DNA of 64,000 nucleotides from Homarus americanus (GCF_018991925.1 NW_024742485.1:52501-116500); one strand, 5' to 3'; counted from the stretch's first letter, positions 23,629 through 36,310 are shown. Made by a program: numbers and translations. Notes: a model not told the origin generated them from the letters alone.

Positions 23629-24090
23629 AACCTAACTCTACCCAACTTAACCTAACCTAACTCTACCCAACTTAACCTAACCTAACTCAACCCAACTTAA
23701 CCTAACCTAACTCTACCCAACTTAACCTAACCTAACTCAACCCAACTTAACCTAACCTAACTCTACCCAACTTAACCTAACCTAACTCTACCCAACCTAA
23801 CCTAACCTAACTCTACTCAACTTAACCTAACCTAACTCTACCCAACTTAACCTAACCTAACTCTACCCAACTTAACCTAACCTAACTCTACCCAACAACT
23901 AACCTAACCTAACCTAACTCTACCCAACCTAACCTAACCTAACTCTACTCAACTTAACCTAACCTAACTCTACCCAACTTAACCTAACCTAACTCTACCC
24001 AACTTAACCTAACCTAACTCTACCCAACTTAACCTAACCTAACCACCCTAAAGCTAACTTAGCCTAACTTAACCTAACCTAACTCCTCCA
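23629..24090 (+). repeat. 25-bp telomere-like satellite
   Basis: About 17 tandem copies of a 25-bp unit made of two CCTAA pentamers plus CTCTACCCAACTTAA. CCTAA is the complement of TTAGG, the common arthropod telomere repeat (established knowledge). It ends in the dispersed-element right end (CTTCAGGTGAAATAAGCTGG at 24112-24131). It sits 0.4 kb before the first coding exon of trefoil-like gene 2. Confidence 0.9.
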
Positions 24091-24611
24091 GGTAGCGTTA
24101 AAGTGGTAAATCTTCAGGTGAAATAAGCTGGGGGGGGGGGTAGGGGATTTCAAGGTGGTGTATTTACTAATCTATAATACACGCTTCAAGATCTCCTTAG
24201 TTATTGAAGCACATGAATACACTATAACATCAATACCGTCTATGTATACTGTATGAATGTATTACCTACATACTTCGGTTGTATACATTAATTAACTGTA
24301 TAATCCTGTATGACGATTTTGCTGAATAAATATCTATAGGTGTATATATTATTTTCTATACACCTATTTAGCTAATCTATCTATTTATCTACTGTATATG
24401 TCTATTTTTCTATCCAGCTATCATCTATGTATCTATACAATCTATCTTTCTATCCATCTATGTATTTATCTAATCTAACCTAACCTAAGGCCGTCTCTCT
24501 CCCAACAGGACAGAGGCGCGGGCAGCTAAGTTAATATATCAGGTGAAGAAGAGGAATTCAGGTACCTCACCCCCCTCACTGCTACAGCGTCCCCCTCACT
24601 ACTCATTGGAT

Positions 24612-25989
24612 ATGCTTGCCTCACTCTCCCTACCCTTGCTACCCTATGTCAAGGTAAGTGTCTCTACGTAGGGGCTGTGAAGTGAGATAGAGTTATTGAG
24701 AGGTGGGGTGGTTGATTAGTGTTTGTGTGAGGAATTAAATTGATATCTAAGGAGTGCGGTAGAGTGTGGGTAGTGTACCTGTAGTAAAAGGTAATTATGA
24801 AATGGTTTTCCAATCGTATGTATGTATGTATGTATCCAAAATCATTAATAATGGTGAAGGTTATATTTATGAGCGAAGTATTTGTATCATGACTCACATC
24901 AAAGGAATCCAGAGAGACAATTCAAGGTCAGGAGGATGGAGGCGTCAACAAACCTAATAACTCAGGTGTGACTAATAAACAGCCTCCTCTCATTTTAAGT
25001 TTGACGTCACCTTAGTTTCAAATATCGTTGACTACATCTACAGGTTGGTCAATTGTATGGAACACTAAGGAACAGATCGCTACTTTGATAAACTTGTTCC
25101 GATACATAAACAACCCGGAACGTTGCAGGAACACAAGTAGTAGTATTAATAATGTACAGTACACCGTGTCTTATGCCACGAACAAAATATAATTACAAAA
25201 CTAAAATATAAACTACAAATTACCAGAGTATTTGGTTAGTTTTGTGTCTATAATTCAGTATCTTATAAAAAAATACCTGAGATATCGCTCGGAAAAGCTA
25301 ACAAACACAGCCCGATGTGTTGGAGAAAAATAGGAGGTGTACAATAGTGGTGATAATTATAAGGTACATTAGGTGTGTCATGAAAGATGTGGGACCATAT
25401 AGAGGACGGTGACTCAGGTCTATCTCACACAGGGAAAACGGGGGAAGCATTATTATCGAAATATAATTACCGGTGAGGGAATATCCAGCTACCACAAAAA
25501 CAACAGACGGACAATCTGAAGGTTCCATGTTAAGAAATCACACGAGGTCGGTCGAAATGTCAACTAAAAATAAGAAACCGCTTCATGGAGTCTTGTCAGT
25601 TCTGGGGTGGAAAATGAAATTGTATAGATAAGGACATTTCCCCACAGATAATAAGAAAAGGAAACAATCTGTGGATGAGGAAACAAGCGATCTTCCTCAA
25701 GATATTAGGCAGGTATTTCCTACAGCCACCCTGAGTAACTTAGACAGGATAGATGTTGTTTGGTTCTGGGGAGCTGTCTACCTGACCCTGTCTTATAGAC
25801 AAAACTATTTATATAAATGTGGGTTAATTTATTTGAAGTGTGCAACTATCACCCACTGTAATTTTCCGTAGCTGTGTAAGGTAGCATGTTGAAAGCACGT
25901 GATGGTGCACAAGGTGTGTCTCCAGAAATAAACCAGGAAAAAGTCACAGAAAAAAGGCACGGAAAAAACCTAACCTAACCTACGTGCAA

Positions 25990-26078
<89 letters not shown>

Positions 26079-29000
26079 CAATGTGTACAAGTCATGTAAC
26101 TTTATTTCCGTTCACCTCCGGAATACCGTAGGTCAGTTGTCTTGGACTTGACCCACGGGCAGTATACTCAGTTCTCACTACAGTTGGACGTCCTTAGAGC
26201 CTATCCCTGAGAGCTCCGTCCTTCCCCCCCCCCCACCCCTAGCCCTCACAGTTACAGTGACTATTACGGTGATTATCCTTTGGGCAGTGTACATAGACTC
26301 TGTTGATAATAAACTAAGAAAAGGAACATATTGGGCTTCGCTACTAAAACCAATAAACATTTACCTATGTTCCAGTTCGTCTAGAATATAAGGTAACCGC
26401 TTCACAAGTGCCCGTTACGAGTGTGACCATCCAGCAAGGTTGTTACATATATGACAGCTTCACAAGTCGTGTCATAAAACAAGTAACAGTAACTTAACAG
26501 TTGCTCAGTTGGTAACGGTAGAGATAATTTGTTCTCCCCATCACTGTGTTACGAGAAGTTACAGCCATACGTCCATTAAATCTACATAAAAAAAACTTGT
26601 ATAAATCACAAAAAATAAAGGAAATTAATCTTTTCGACTCTCCAGTGATATAAATAATGAAAGGTACCGCGCTTAACCATTCATGTCCAGTACTGTGTGA
26701 GCGTTATGCTCACTTAAATTTTAAATAGATAATTGTAAGCCACACTACTAGATGGCGCAGGAGAGGGACCGAGTAGAATATAAAACATATATATTAGCCT
26801 CTGTCAAATATACAGTGATATTATATAAATGAGGACTAATGACTTATAAGTTGGTACAATGAGTGATATACACCCCATGACAAAGTGAGGGAAGGGTGTA
26901 GCGTGACTTAAGAGCGTAAAGATACTATAGTTTATAGTGACAGGCTGAGTACAAGTGTAATGTATAGAACTACCAATGTGTGTTAGTTTTATTTTACTAG
27001 TTCAACGGGAGGGGAGGGGGGTATGGGGAACACTTACACGATAATTTGCAGATTATTGGTATGTTCTCTGGCTAAACCTTAACACTGGGTTGGGCACTCG
27101 TAATTATATGTCTCGTTTGGCGTGTTGACCTTGCGGGGCGGGGCGACGGGCGGGACAGAGCAGCAAGGTTGCGTGGGGCATCTCGGTTACAACTGGCTCC
27201 CTTTATTGGAGAGTTCACTGTGTGGTGTTCTGGTCGTTATTGGCCTATCGGTGATGGCTTCTCTCCATAGTTACTGAACTGCGCTATGTCGCTCTCCTGG
27301 CCTGGCTAGTTTTACTCTAACAGAAACTCACTATACTAGAAGCACTTATTTTACCACCCCATATTTGTCTTGGAATTCAATTAACCTCCAAACCAGCACT
27401 GTGTTGATATCGTTTTCTTAATATGGTGGAGGCTAGCGAGCAACATCAACCCACCATGGCACCAGTTAACAGCCAGAAGTGATACTCGATAGAAGTTTCT
27501 AGAGCCGAGCTCCCTAGGGCTCTCAGCTATACTTCTCTCTATCAGCTAATTACAAGAAAATAGCTGATGATCATTAGTCTGACAATACCAAATAGCTGTA
27601 CAGACATTACTAAACCAATATATCTAGAAAACTACCCCGTGTGTTTATATTAAGTTAAGAAACAACAAGTGAACAGAAAACTACAAACGTGTTTTGTGTA
27701 ACTTAAAAGCTGAGAAAACTACCAGTACAACTGTGAACAGCCACCTACACCAGTGACATCCTTGTAATAGTTATACACTGGAATACCAATCAACAGCTAG
27801 TTCAAAGGCCTGGCATTCCACAACGAGTAAAGAAGTGGTAAGTAGCCAGATAACCACAAAGGTGATAACTGTTGGGAGAGCAGCTGTATCGGGCAACAAG
27901 CGATGGCATACTAGGATAACACTCACATCTCAATAGCCTGTATCAAACATTCAGATATGCGTAATTTAAATACAGAAATTCACTGTTCCAATGTTCAGGT
28001 ATTAGATATAGACTTATTAAGCCTCTGTTCCCGGGATAGTCTCAACATTTATGACGTCTTTTTTTTTTCAGGACTTGCAACATTCGGGGGTTGTAATGCC
28101 TCCTATCCGACCACAGCCCAGACGACGGACTAGACGTAAGTATTTTGGCGAGAGGCGAACGTGATGCTCCCATTTTATCTTTAAGCTTTTCTTCTGTTAT
28201 TTCCTCTCTTTAGTTGTTGCTTCTGTGTCTCCTTCTCTCTCTTTCACCTAATATTGTTATTTATTTTCGTATTTCCTTCCTTCTTCCCTTTACTGTTCTT
28301 TGGATTTATGTATTAGTGTGTGTGGAAGTGACTCAGGTAATCTACTTGCTAAATAACTCCAAACATTAAGTATCTACAATGAGCTGAATTCCTTCTCCCG
28401 TTACGTGTATTCTAGAACACTCCTTAGACTTCCTGTATAATGTTGTCGTGCATTGTGTAGACTCGCCCTTGTGTTCCCAGCTGAGGAGAAAGCTAATGGA
28501 GACAGCAACTACTAGGTGGCGTATAAGTAACTTCACTTGGGGGTCTGTCGCTAGGTTGGTAAACACGGCAGCGCTGTGTTGGTCAGGGAGAGCCCCTGTC
28601 GACTGGGAGGAGGAGACGACGAGTGAGGCTTAGAGTACAGTATTTCCAGAGGGTAATGTAGGCATTAGGAACCTTGAGTACAGAGACAGGTTAAAGCATC
28701 TTAATTTGCACTCCCTCAAGAGACGTAGCTTGAGAGGCGATAAGATAGAGGTGTACTGTATAAATGGAAGTCGGGGCTGAACAAAGGGGACATTACAAAG
28801 GTACTCAAACTATCAAACCAGGAGCGAACTCGTAACAATGGTTTTAAATTAGACAAATTCAAATTTAGGAACGAAATAGGTAAACATTGGTTTGAAAATA
28901 GAGTAGTGGACGAGTGGAACAAGTTACCAAATATCATCATTAACTCGTATACGCTGGATAGCTTCAAACATAGGTTGGATGGATATATGAGCAATAGGGG

Positions 29001-32000
29001 TTGGGTGTAAACGGGACTGCCCAGTATGGGCCAATAGGCCCGCGGCAGTTTCCTCCATTCTTATGTCCTGGGTTCGAGTCACGGCCTGTGCCTGATGTGA
29101 GAAGAGAGGGGTGTTTATCCAGTGTGACCCTTATCAAACCTAACCTAACCTAACTCACTCCACCCCCCCCCCCCCAAGGTAGTGTTAAGATGTTTAATTA
29201 CCAGGTGAAATATAAATTGGAGGGGCGAAGCTTCAGGTGATCTACTTTTACTATTTAGTTAGGTGAAGAAATCAATCGTTCGCCAATGACGTGACCTCAG
29301 CACCTATGGTTGATCGAGTACCCCCATTTAAGTATACAAGTTTATCATAGTTGTGAATTTATTTGTGTTATGATGCAATATTCATCTTTTATCCCTTAAT
29401 ATAAAAATAACTTTAGTCTCCCCTGATATTTTAATTTATAATATTCTCATAATGCCTTTGTGTGTTAGGAGTTAATTCAGTAAAGGGACTAACTAACCTC
29501 TTTCTTCTAACTTTACCTGGGTTAAGTTTTGGTCAAGATCAACTTAATCTTAACACATGTAATATGAGGTGTTGAAGTTTGTGTTTATTGGTATGGGCTT
29601 AAGTTTTTTTTTTAGCGTATTATTTACATCATATTTCCCCAAAAAACCTAGCTTAACCCTCCATGTAGAGTTAAGGTATTCTCGGAGGTAAAATAAAGTG
29701 GGGTGTCTAATCTTCAGGTGATTTAAGATATTATGTTCTCCCAAATACACTTAACTTTCCATTCAGTTTTGACCTGTTAAACTACCGTCACTCATTCTGA
29801 TCTGTTCCTGTCACTCAATCTGACCTGTTAAACTGCCGTCACTCAACCTGACCTGACACATCCTAAGTAATGAGTGTTTTATTGTTTCAGGGTCATCGAG
29901 GTCATCGTCTCAAGAGGTGAACTACACGGGCCAGGAGAACCGGAAATTCCGAGTACAAGGTGACCCTCTCTATTTAGCACCCTCTTCGTCAGGAAATTCC
30001 CTCCACCTAGAAGCCCAGGAGAGCACCTCACACACTCATGGTACGTAGTAGTAGTAAAGATGCTGTGACCTTCCCCTTGGGATTGATAGAGATATAAGAG
30101 AATCAGTTGAGGAAATTTCAAATATTAAACGGAGATATGAAAATGGCTTATGATTAATAGGATTTTATTTTGTAGTTTCTTTTATTCTTATGTTAAATAA
30201 TTTTAAGTCGTAATGGAGTATATAATAGATTAATCTTGCATACTGTATGTCGTCAGGTAAGTAGTTTGCTTACATGCAGTGGAGTCTGGACAGTGTTTAG
30301 TCCGCCATATTAGGTCTGGGAGGGGGAAATCGTCTACCCGCGTCAGTTCAAATGTTTATATCTATTATCTCTCTAATATCGCTGCTGCCATTAGAGATCA
30401 CAGATGTTTAATACTCTTTACTTATGAAGATGTATAATTTGAACACACACACAATATGTATGCTGTACTGTATATCTTCAGCTATATTTACTTAATTAGA
30501 CAAAATATTCATCAATCGTGAAAATATTAACTGGTTGTCGCCTCCCACAGTGTGTTTCCGCGTCCATACATTCGAGGTGCTGAGGCCGTTGGTTGAGGGA
30601 GGCATAGTGGTGATGCTAGAGACCTTCGCTGGAGGCAAGTTCCTCAGAGGCGCCACATCTGGGACCCTATCTCTTATGGTCAGTGCTGGTGCTTGCTGGG
30701 TAGTGTGTGGTGACTGGGTAGTGTCTTGAGTGGTGACTGGGTAGTGTCTTGAGTGGTGATTGGGTAGTGTGTGGTGACTGGGTAGTGTCTTGAGTGGTGA
30801 CTAGGTAGTGTCTTGAGTGGTGATTGGGTAGTGTCTTGAGTGGTGATTGGGTAGTGAGTGGTGACTGGGTAGTGTCTTGAGTGGTGATTGGGTAGTGTGT
30901 GGTGACTGGGTAGTGAGTGTCTGAGTGGTGACTGGGTAGTGAGTGTCTGAGTGGTGACTGGGTAATGAGTGTCTGAGTGGTGACTGGGTAGTGAGTGTCT
31001 GAGTGGTGACTGTGAGTGTCTGAGTGGTGACTGGGTAGTGAGTGTCTGAGTGGTGACTGGGTAGTGAGTGTCTGAGTGGTGACTGGGAGTGTCTGAGTGG
31101 TGACCGGGTAGCGAGTGTCTGAGTGGTGACTGGGTAGTGTCTGAGTGGTGACCGGGTAGCGAGTGTCTGAGTGGTGACTGGGTAGTGTCTGAGTGGTGAC
31201 CGGGTAGTGTCTGGTGGTGACTGGGTAGTGTCCTGGGTGACTGGGTGGTGAGTGTCTGAGTGGTGACTGGGTGAGTGTCTGAGTGGTGACCAGTGTCTGA
31301 GTGACTGAGGTGGTGACTGAGGTCTGAGTGAGTGTCTGAGTGGTGACTGGGTAGCGAGTGTCTGAGTGGTGACTGGGTAGTGAGTGTCTGAGTGGTGACT
31401 GGGTAGTGAGTGTCTGAGTGGTGACTGGGTAAACCCTAATTTGGTCCTCTCTCTCTCCACAAACTCAAACTAAAATATCAATGGCGATCTTTCTGTAACC
31501 CGTAAACAAACAGGTGTACTGATTCGTGTGTTTTGTTTTCACAGTCTGGAGGCATCAGTGTAAATAACGTCAGCAGATTCGACAACAGATTCTTCCTTCT
31601 ACACAGTGCGAGAGGAGACACTTACGTCACGATCAAACACCTCGCTACAGGTCAGTACACTCCCTCAGTTCACCATTCATCCAGTTTACTACCAGTCAAT
31701 ATGGTCACTGAACTCACTACCAGTTAGTCAGTTCACCAATTATTACCAGTCAGTAAGATCGCCAAAGTCACTATCAGTCAGTCAGTTCACCAGACAGTAA
31801 GGTCACTCTTAATCACTAACAAACACTCAGGTCAGGTCACCAAAGCTACTCAGGTCAGTTGGTCAGGTCAAAACTAGGTCAAGAAGTCCTACAGGATGGC
31901 TTACCTTATCTATGTTAAGCCTCCTCCCCCCCCCCTCCCTCCAGCTGATTTCACCTTAAGATTAGCTATACCCTAAAGCTATCTGTCAGCTAAGGGTTAG

Positions 32001-32888
32001 GTTAATGTATTGAAAGAGGGGCTCAGCTAAAGCAAAATACTCACTCCTGTCTACTTGTAATGTGGGGCCACCTTAAGCTTCCTCTCACACTAAAGGGAAC
32101 TGTCTTCCAACCTTCCTCTCCCTTTTCATATTTTACCAATCACACTTAAAAATGTTACACTTATGGAGATTTTTCCTTTCTTTAATATTCTCTTGACGTA
32201 ACTCGGAGCAATATAGAAATTCCTTGTTATTTTTGTAATTTTTTTATTGTCTAGAATTTCTAAGATTAATACCATGTAAATATCACCATAAGAGTAAGAG
32301 TTCAGTGTCTGTATCTATGAAACAAGGCAGACTTCATTTCAGTATAGGTAATAGAAGCAATGTTATTTGTATCATTATAAGGAAAACACAAATTTAATCT
32401 ACAAAATGGCTCAAACAAATACTCACCTAGATAATCTAATCCACCCTTGTTCCGCTACCTGCACGGCCTATATACACAAACTGTATACCTCCATTCTCTT
32501 TGTATGCATACGTGCTTCTCTATACATATCAAACCAAACTAAACTTGTATGATGATTTCACTTAATAAATATCTATCTATCTAACCTAGCCTAACAGGTA
32601 TCACTAAGGTGTTTAATCATCAGGTGAAATCATTTTGGGCTAATCTTCAGATGTTCCCCACAATATAATGAGATCAATACAATTTCCTTATTTAGTTAAA
32701 ACATTTTTACAGAAATTCACTAATTTGAACAAAGACAACATCACTCTCACTGACTTAATATACTGTATTGTACTCTATCCCCAGGCCACTTCCTCTCAAG
32801 GGGGACAGAGCAGGTCACCCTAGTCAACTCTGACCAGGGCATCACTGACGATATGCGCTTCGAAATGTTTGACTGCACTCGATCCTGA
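24612..32888 (+). CDS. trefoil-like gene 2, complete: 197-residue three-repeat protein
   Basis: Six coding exons: 24612-24653 (exon from 24509), 28072-28135, 29891-30040, 30551-30678, 31545-31650 and 32785-32888, stop TGA at 32886. All boundaries are GT/AG. Phases are 0, 1, 1, 0, 1, and the reading frame stays open throughout. The start gives a 14-codon first exon, as in paralogous gene 1; an in-frame extension through 24509 is not excluded. The N-terminus, MLASLSLPLLPYVK, is mildly hydrophobic without a clear signal peptide. An Arg-rich segment PRRRTRRS (30-37) straddles the second coding splice junction. Residues about 53-194 hold three repeats: KFRVQGD, LYLAP, LHLEAQE (54-79); VVMLE, GKFLRG, GTLSL, RFFLL (105-147); YVTIKH, GHFLSRG, QVTLVN, RFEMFDC (155-194). 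Three such units of about 45 residues suggest a beta-trefoil (FGF, IL-1, fascin or AbfB type). Family and function are unknown to me; secreted cytokine-like or cytosolic roles are both open. Confidence 0.75.
25996..26072 (+). repeat. (TA)n microsatellite in intron 1 of trefoil-like gene 2
   Basis: About 38 uninterrupted TA dinucleotides. Confidence 0.95.
27110..27838 (+). promoter_or_regulatory. GC-rich block and possible alternative first exon of trefoil-like gene 2
   Basis: 27130-27190 is strongly GC-rich (GCGGGGCGGGGCGACGGGCG) in an AT-rich intron, followed by a donor AAGTG/GTAAGT at 27838/27839. Spliced to the acceptor at 28072, this exon would have an in-frame TGA near 27757 and no ATG. 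Translation would then start at the ATG at 28096, giving a form that lacks the 14-residue first exon and the next eight residues. This is inference from sites only. Confidence 0.3.
28660..29070 (+). mobile_element. CR1-type LINE tail in an intron of trefoil-like gene 2
   Basis: The plus-strand translation, with frame breaks, shows YRDRLKHLNLHSLKRR, then RTRNNGFKLDKFKFRNEIG, RVVDEWNKLPNI and a stop. A conserved non-coding tail follows (ACTGCCCAGTATGGGCCAAT, then CCATTCTTATG). It belongs to the same family as 33.5-33.94 kb and 5.8-6.0 kb. It is a truncated insertion in the same orientation as the host gene. Confidence 0.75.
29140..29245 (+). repeat. copy of the dispersed CCTAA palindromic element
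   Basis: CCTAACCTAACC is followed by a C14 run, GTTAAGATGTTTAATTACC, AGGTGAAATATAAATTGG and CTTCAGGTGATCTAC. Another copy is at 29640-29735, which makes two in one intron of trefoil-like gene 2. Further copies are at 31940-32060 and 32580-32655. Confidence 0.55.
30695..31432 (+). repeat. intronic minisatellite starting about 16 bases after an exon of trefoil-like gene 2
   Basis: Tandem GTGACTGGGTAGTG units joined by TCTTGAGTG or AGTGTCTGAGTG, giving 22- to 26-bp periods, fill most of the 866-bp intron between exons 30551-30678 and 31545-31650. The 219-codon Ser/His/Pro/Thr-rich minus-strand frame across it is a repeat shadow. The first units resemble the sequence right after the donor (GTCAGTGCTGG), so the array may have grown from the intron edge. 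Confidence 0.95.
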
Positions 32889-33500
32889 ACCCTGGACTGA
32901 GAATCCCCACGTCAACATTGTCTAAAGCGCTGTAAAATGTCACTCAAGTAAGGATAGTCCACAGTGGCTGGAACTACCGCACTGCATGGCAAAGACTCAC
33001 CGCCACGCGATTAGCTTAACTGGGCGACATGACCGTGTTAAAGAAACCACACCTAGCCAAGACACACCCGGGTGGTAATAATTAGGAAGCATTACCGACC
33101 GGCGACATGACCACGCACCTGGACAAACACAGCCGTCCAGATCTAACCAGTTTATTGTTAATTAGGAGAGGTCATCTGCTTGCTCTCCTCCAATATAAAG
33201 GCCCTGTAGCTCAATCCACGCGGATTACTTTCGTATCACTGAAGACGAAGTCACGCTCGTCACTAGTCGAGATCGGGAAGGAGACTTACCTCCCCAGCAC
33301 CGCGTCTCCAGCTAGCAGTCTCCCATAGGAGACATAGTCCAGCAGCACCCGCTGGGCCTCCCTTAAGTCACACGTGAGTCATTGTCAGAGCTATCCATAG
33401 GGTGAGTTACTTACGGTGGGAAGTGTATCCATTTCATGTTTGTGTCCGAGAGTCTGTGTTTAGTAACGTAAATACAGTATAATCTGCTATTAATGAGTCT
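32889..33500 (+). other. probable 3' UTR of trefoil-like gene 2
   Basis: After the TGA the sequence stays repeat-free and of moderate GC content for about 600 bp, unlike the AT-rich introns. No AATAAA occurs before the LINE fragment at 33.5 kb; the nearest good candidate is AATAAA at about 34486. The UTR either ends with a variant signal or runs through the LINE. The boundary is not resolved. Confidence 0.4.
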
Positions 33501-33942
33501 GTGTCACTGAGCGAAGAATGATGAAAATGATTCCGGGACTTAGAAACCTTCCATATCAAGATAGGTTAAAGAAACTAAACTTGCATTCCCTGGAAAGACG
33601 AAGAGTGCGGGGAGATATGACAGAAGTATTTAAGTGGGTGAAAGGAATCAATAAAGGCGATATAGATAAAGTTCTTATAATATCCGAGCAGGATAGGACT
33701 CGTAGCAACGGATTTAAGTTGGATAAGTTTAGGTTTAGGAGGGAGATAGGAAGGAACTGGTTCACAAATAGGGTGGTGGACGAGTGGAACAAGCTTAGCA
33801 GCTTTGTAGTAAGTGCTGGAATGCTGAAAAGTTTTAAAAGGAGGCTAGATAGATTCATGGATGATAGAGAGTGGTAAAACGGGACTGCCCAGTATGGGCC
33901 AATAGGCCCGCTGCAGTTTCCTCCATTCTTATGTTCTTATGA
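33500..33942 (+). mobile_element. CR1-type LINE tail, longest intact frame
   Basis: An uninterrupted 119-codon frame ends in stop 33875-33877. It carries LPYQDRLKKLNLHSLERRR, DMTEVFKWVKGIN, RTRSNGFKLDKFRFRREIG, RVVDEWNKLSSFVVSAG and FKRRLDRFMDDREW. This is the block order of CR1-clade ORF2 C-termini. The tail reads GGACTGCCCAGTATGGGCC and then TTCTTATG repeated twice, the short 3' microsatellite typical of CR1/L2 elements. It is the least decayed of the three copies, so the youngest. It is 5'-truncated: no RT catalytic motif is present. Confidence 0.8.
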
Positions 33943-33999
33943 CAGAGGGAGGAGTTAGGTATGAACCAAGTCTCTCCCAGTCAGTGAATTGGTTGTGGC

Positions 34000-36100
34000 A
34001 GGTACAGAACACTATTAATTATGGCAGGTGGAAAATAATGGTTTTTATAACAGAGCTAAAGTTGTGATAGCATAAAAGAAATGAAGGCAGCTTATACATA
34101 GCTTCAGTTGTATCAGAAGTAGATAACAAGATGATGAAGAAAGTATGAAACAACAGTAATTGTAACCAGAAATGAATCTGGTGGTGAAAAAAATCTAATG
34201 GAAATAATGTAGAAATGCTAATGGTACTTCGAGAGGGAGGTAGGATGAGCAGCTGAGTGGTGGTAGGTGGGGGAGGAGGGAAGGTTGTGATAGGTAGGGG
34301 GAGGAGGGAAGTTGTGGTGGGGGGGGGAGGTTGTGGTAGGTACGTGGGGACAAGGACTGACTTGGGTGGGGAGGTAGTGGTGGTCAGTGTCGATGACTAT
34401 TGATGGATCTCATTTATCTGGACTTGACATAATTATGTTCATTACATTACTGTACTATAATAGATTTTTATGTCTCTATAGGCTTAATAAAATGCATAGG
34501 TTAAAGAAAATTAATATTCACAGTGTGGCAGCTGTTTCCTTATGAACAATGTATATTTTTAGCTATATTTGTATCCCATAGACAAGGCAATGTCAAGGGT
34601 ATTGTTATATGCTAGAAAATGTTAGCAAAACGTAACTTTATGTAACAAGACAATGAGTATCAAATTCCACTTATTCAGGGTCTCCCTTATGGAGTTATGT
34701 GATGTGCTTTCATTTGGTGATTTGTATAACATTGTACTATATAAATGTTTTCATTGTTTTGAATTTTATTCATATTTAAGCTGTGTACCCTTTAAAAAAA
34801 AATCACAAAATCGACTCCATGGTTTTCAAATTTGTACAAAATAGTTTTGTAAATAGATCCTATTTATATTATATTTATCTTCACTCTGTATATAATACTT
34901 ATAAAACATGTTTCATATTCTTAGTTTAGTCTTATCCCCATCAATTTGAAGTGTGTACAGGTAAGATCGCATAAACTCTACAGTATGTAAGAAAAAAAAT
35001 ATACATGCGGTATATTTTTCAAAAACATCATTATTGTTATTGAAATATGATCCAACATAGCCTCAGTTGTTGAGTGGACCACCGAACACTACCAAGTTCA
35101 CTGCTAAAAGTAATTCTATCCACTCTGTCTTACCATACTGAAGTTATTTTATTTATTATTTTCATAAACTTCGATCATAGTATTTGTTGTTATGTACCAA
35201 AATGTAGAATATTAATCATGACAGTAAAATATGATATATGGATATAGTTAGAATCATTGAAATCATTTGTAGCTTTAGTACTTCGACCCCATCATTTCAC
35301 CAGTAATGTATAAGGTATACATTAATCATAACCACCAGAAGAGTCCTATACAGGTATTTAAACGCTTAATGATAAATTGGTGTGTGTATAGAGAGTGCAG
35401 GTATAAACTGACAAATATACATTGTGCAGAGACAGTGCAGGTATACAAACTAAAGTAAACAGTATATCAACTCGACCTGGGATAGCCCAACAAAGCTATC
35501 ATATGGTTATATCCTGTGAGGTCCTTTGGTTCGAGTGTGGGACTAATCAGAAATATTAAATCTACATAAAACAGACACTCCATCTTAATTTATTACTGTG
35601 TTTTGAAATGTTAATCTTGTCATTCATTACTAAAATTATCCGTGAACATCATATAGTTCCAGTATACAGTACACAAGTTTTACGAATGAGACAAGACAAA
35701 AAAAATGAGCAGAAAAAAGCACGAATAAGTCAACAAGAGACCTTAGATATTGTAATTTTCAAATGGCTATAAAAGCTGATGGTGCAATTACATTTTGAGC
35801 ATGCAAATGAAGCTTGGCTGCAGCACATCTCCTGTACCCAGATACACTGGTCCACGTCCGGGCACCATAAGTTCACCTAACTTCGGATGGGAACCTAACT
35901 TTACTTAAGGGTCATCAGGACTGTGGAGCCAACTTTTATAATAGGAATGTTGGGTGGCCTTTATTAACAAAAACATGACTCCTGAATCACTATAAAGAAT
36001 AAAGCAATATTTCTCATGAATAAAAAACAAGAAGTTTAAGAAGACCTAAATAGGCACTACTGTACCTAGTAAATCATATATAATTATCTTATCTAAAATT
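34000..36100. other. AT-rich stretch without recognisable genes
   Basis: It includes a G-rich patch at 34200-34390 (GGTGGGGGAGG-type repeats) and otherwise AT-rich DNA. A tRNA-like B-box (TTTGGTTCGAGTGTGGG near 35526) suggests a decayed SINE but lacks a foldable tRNA. No exon is supported. Confidence 0.5.
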
Positions 36101-36119
36101 ACCTGATAGTCTCTCCACT

Positions 36120-36310
36120 GGTATACGTCACAAACTCAATCTAAAGATTTCAAGATTGGGAAGAAAAGTGGCCAGTGTGCTGTCGCCTTTACATTACAGG
36201 AACATTGAGGATGGAGCCAGTTCGAAACCAAAAGTCTTGGAATAACCTGCCAGAGTATTGTGGCGGCACCGAGTGTCCGGTCATTTAAGACCAAACTTGG
36301 CGCATCCTAC
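36120..36310 (+). mobile_element. decayed LINE tail fragment
   Basis: With frame breaks the plus strand encodes KSWNNLPEYCGG and then, in another frame, APSVRSFKTKLGAS. This is the WNxLPxxVVxAxSVxxFKxxL block that ends many non-LTR ORF2 proteins. The family cannot be assigned from this length. Confidence 0.5.

Noticed and set aside
23629..24090. Chromosome end or telomere
   Set aside because: Genes and unique sequence lie on both sides, and the unit is a 25-mer rather than pure TTAGG. It is interstitial.
30801..31460. 219-codon minus-strand frame
   Set aside because: It is made of the intronic minisatellite of trefoil-like gene 2, antisense to well-supported exons.
35460..35545. tRNA gene suggested by a GGTTCGA B-box
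   Set aside because: No cloverleaf can be drawn. At most it is a decayed SINE.
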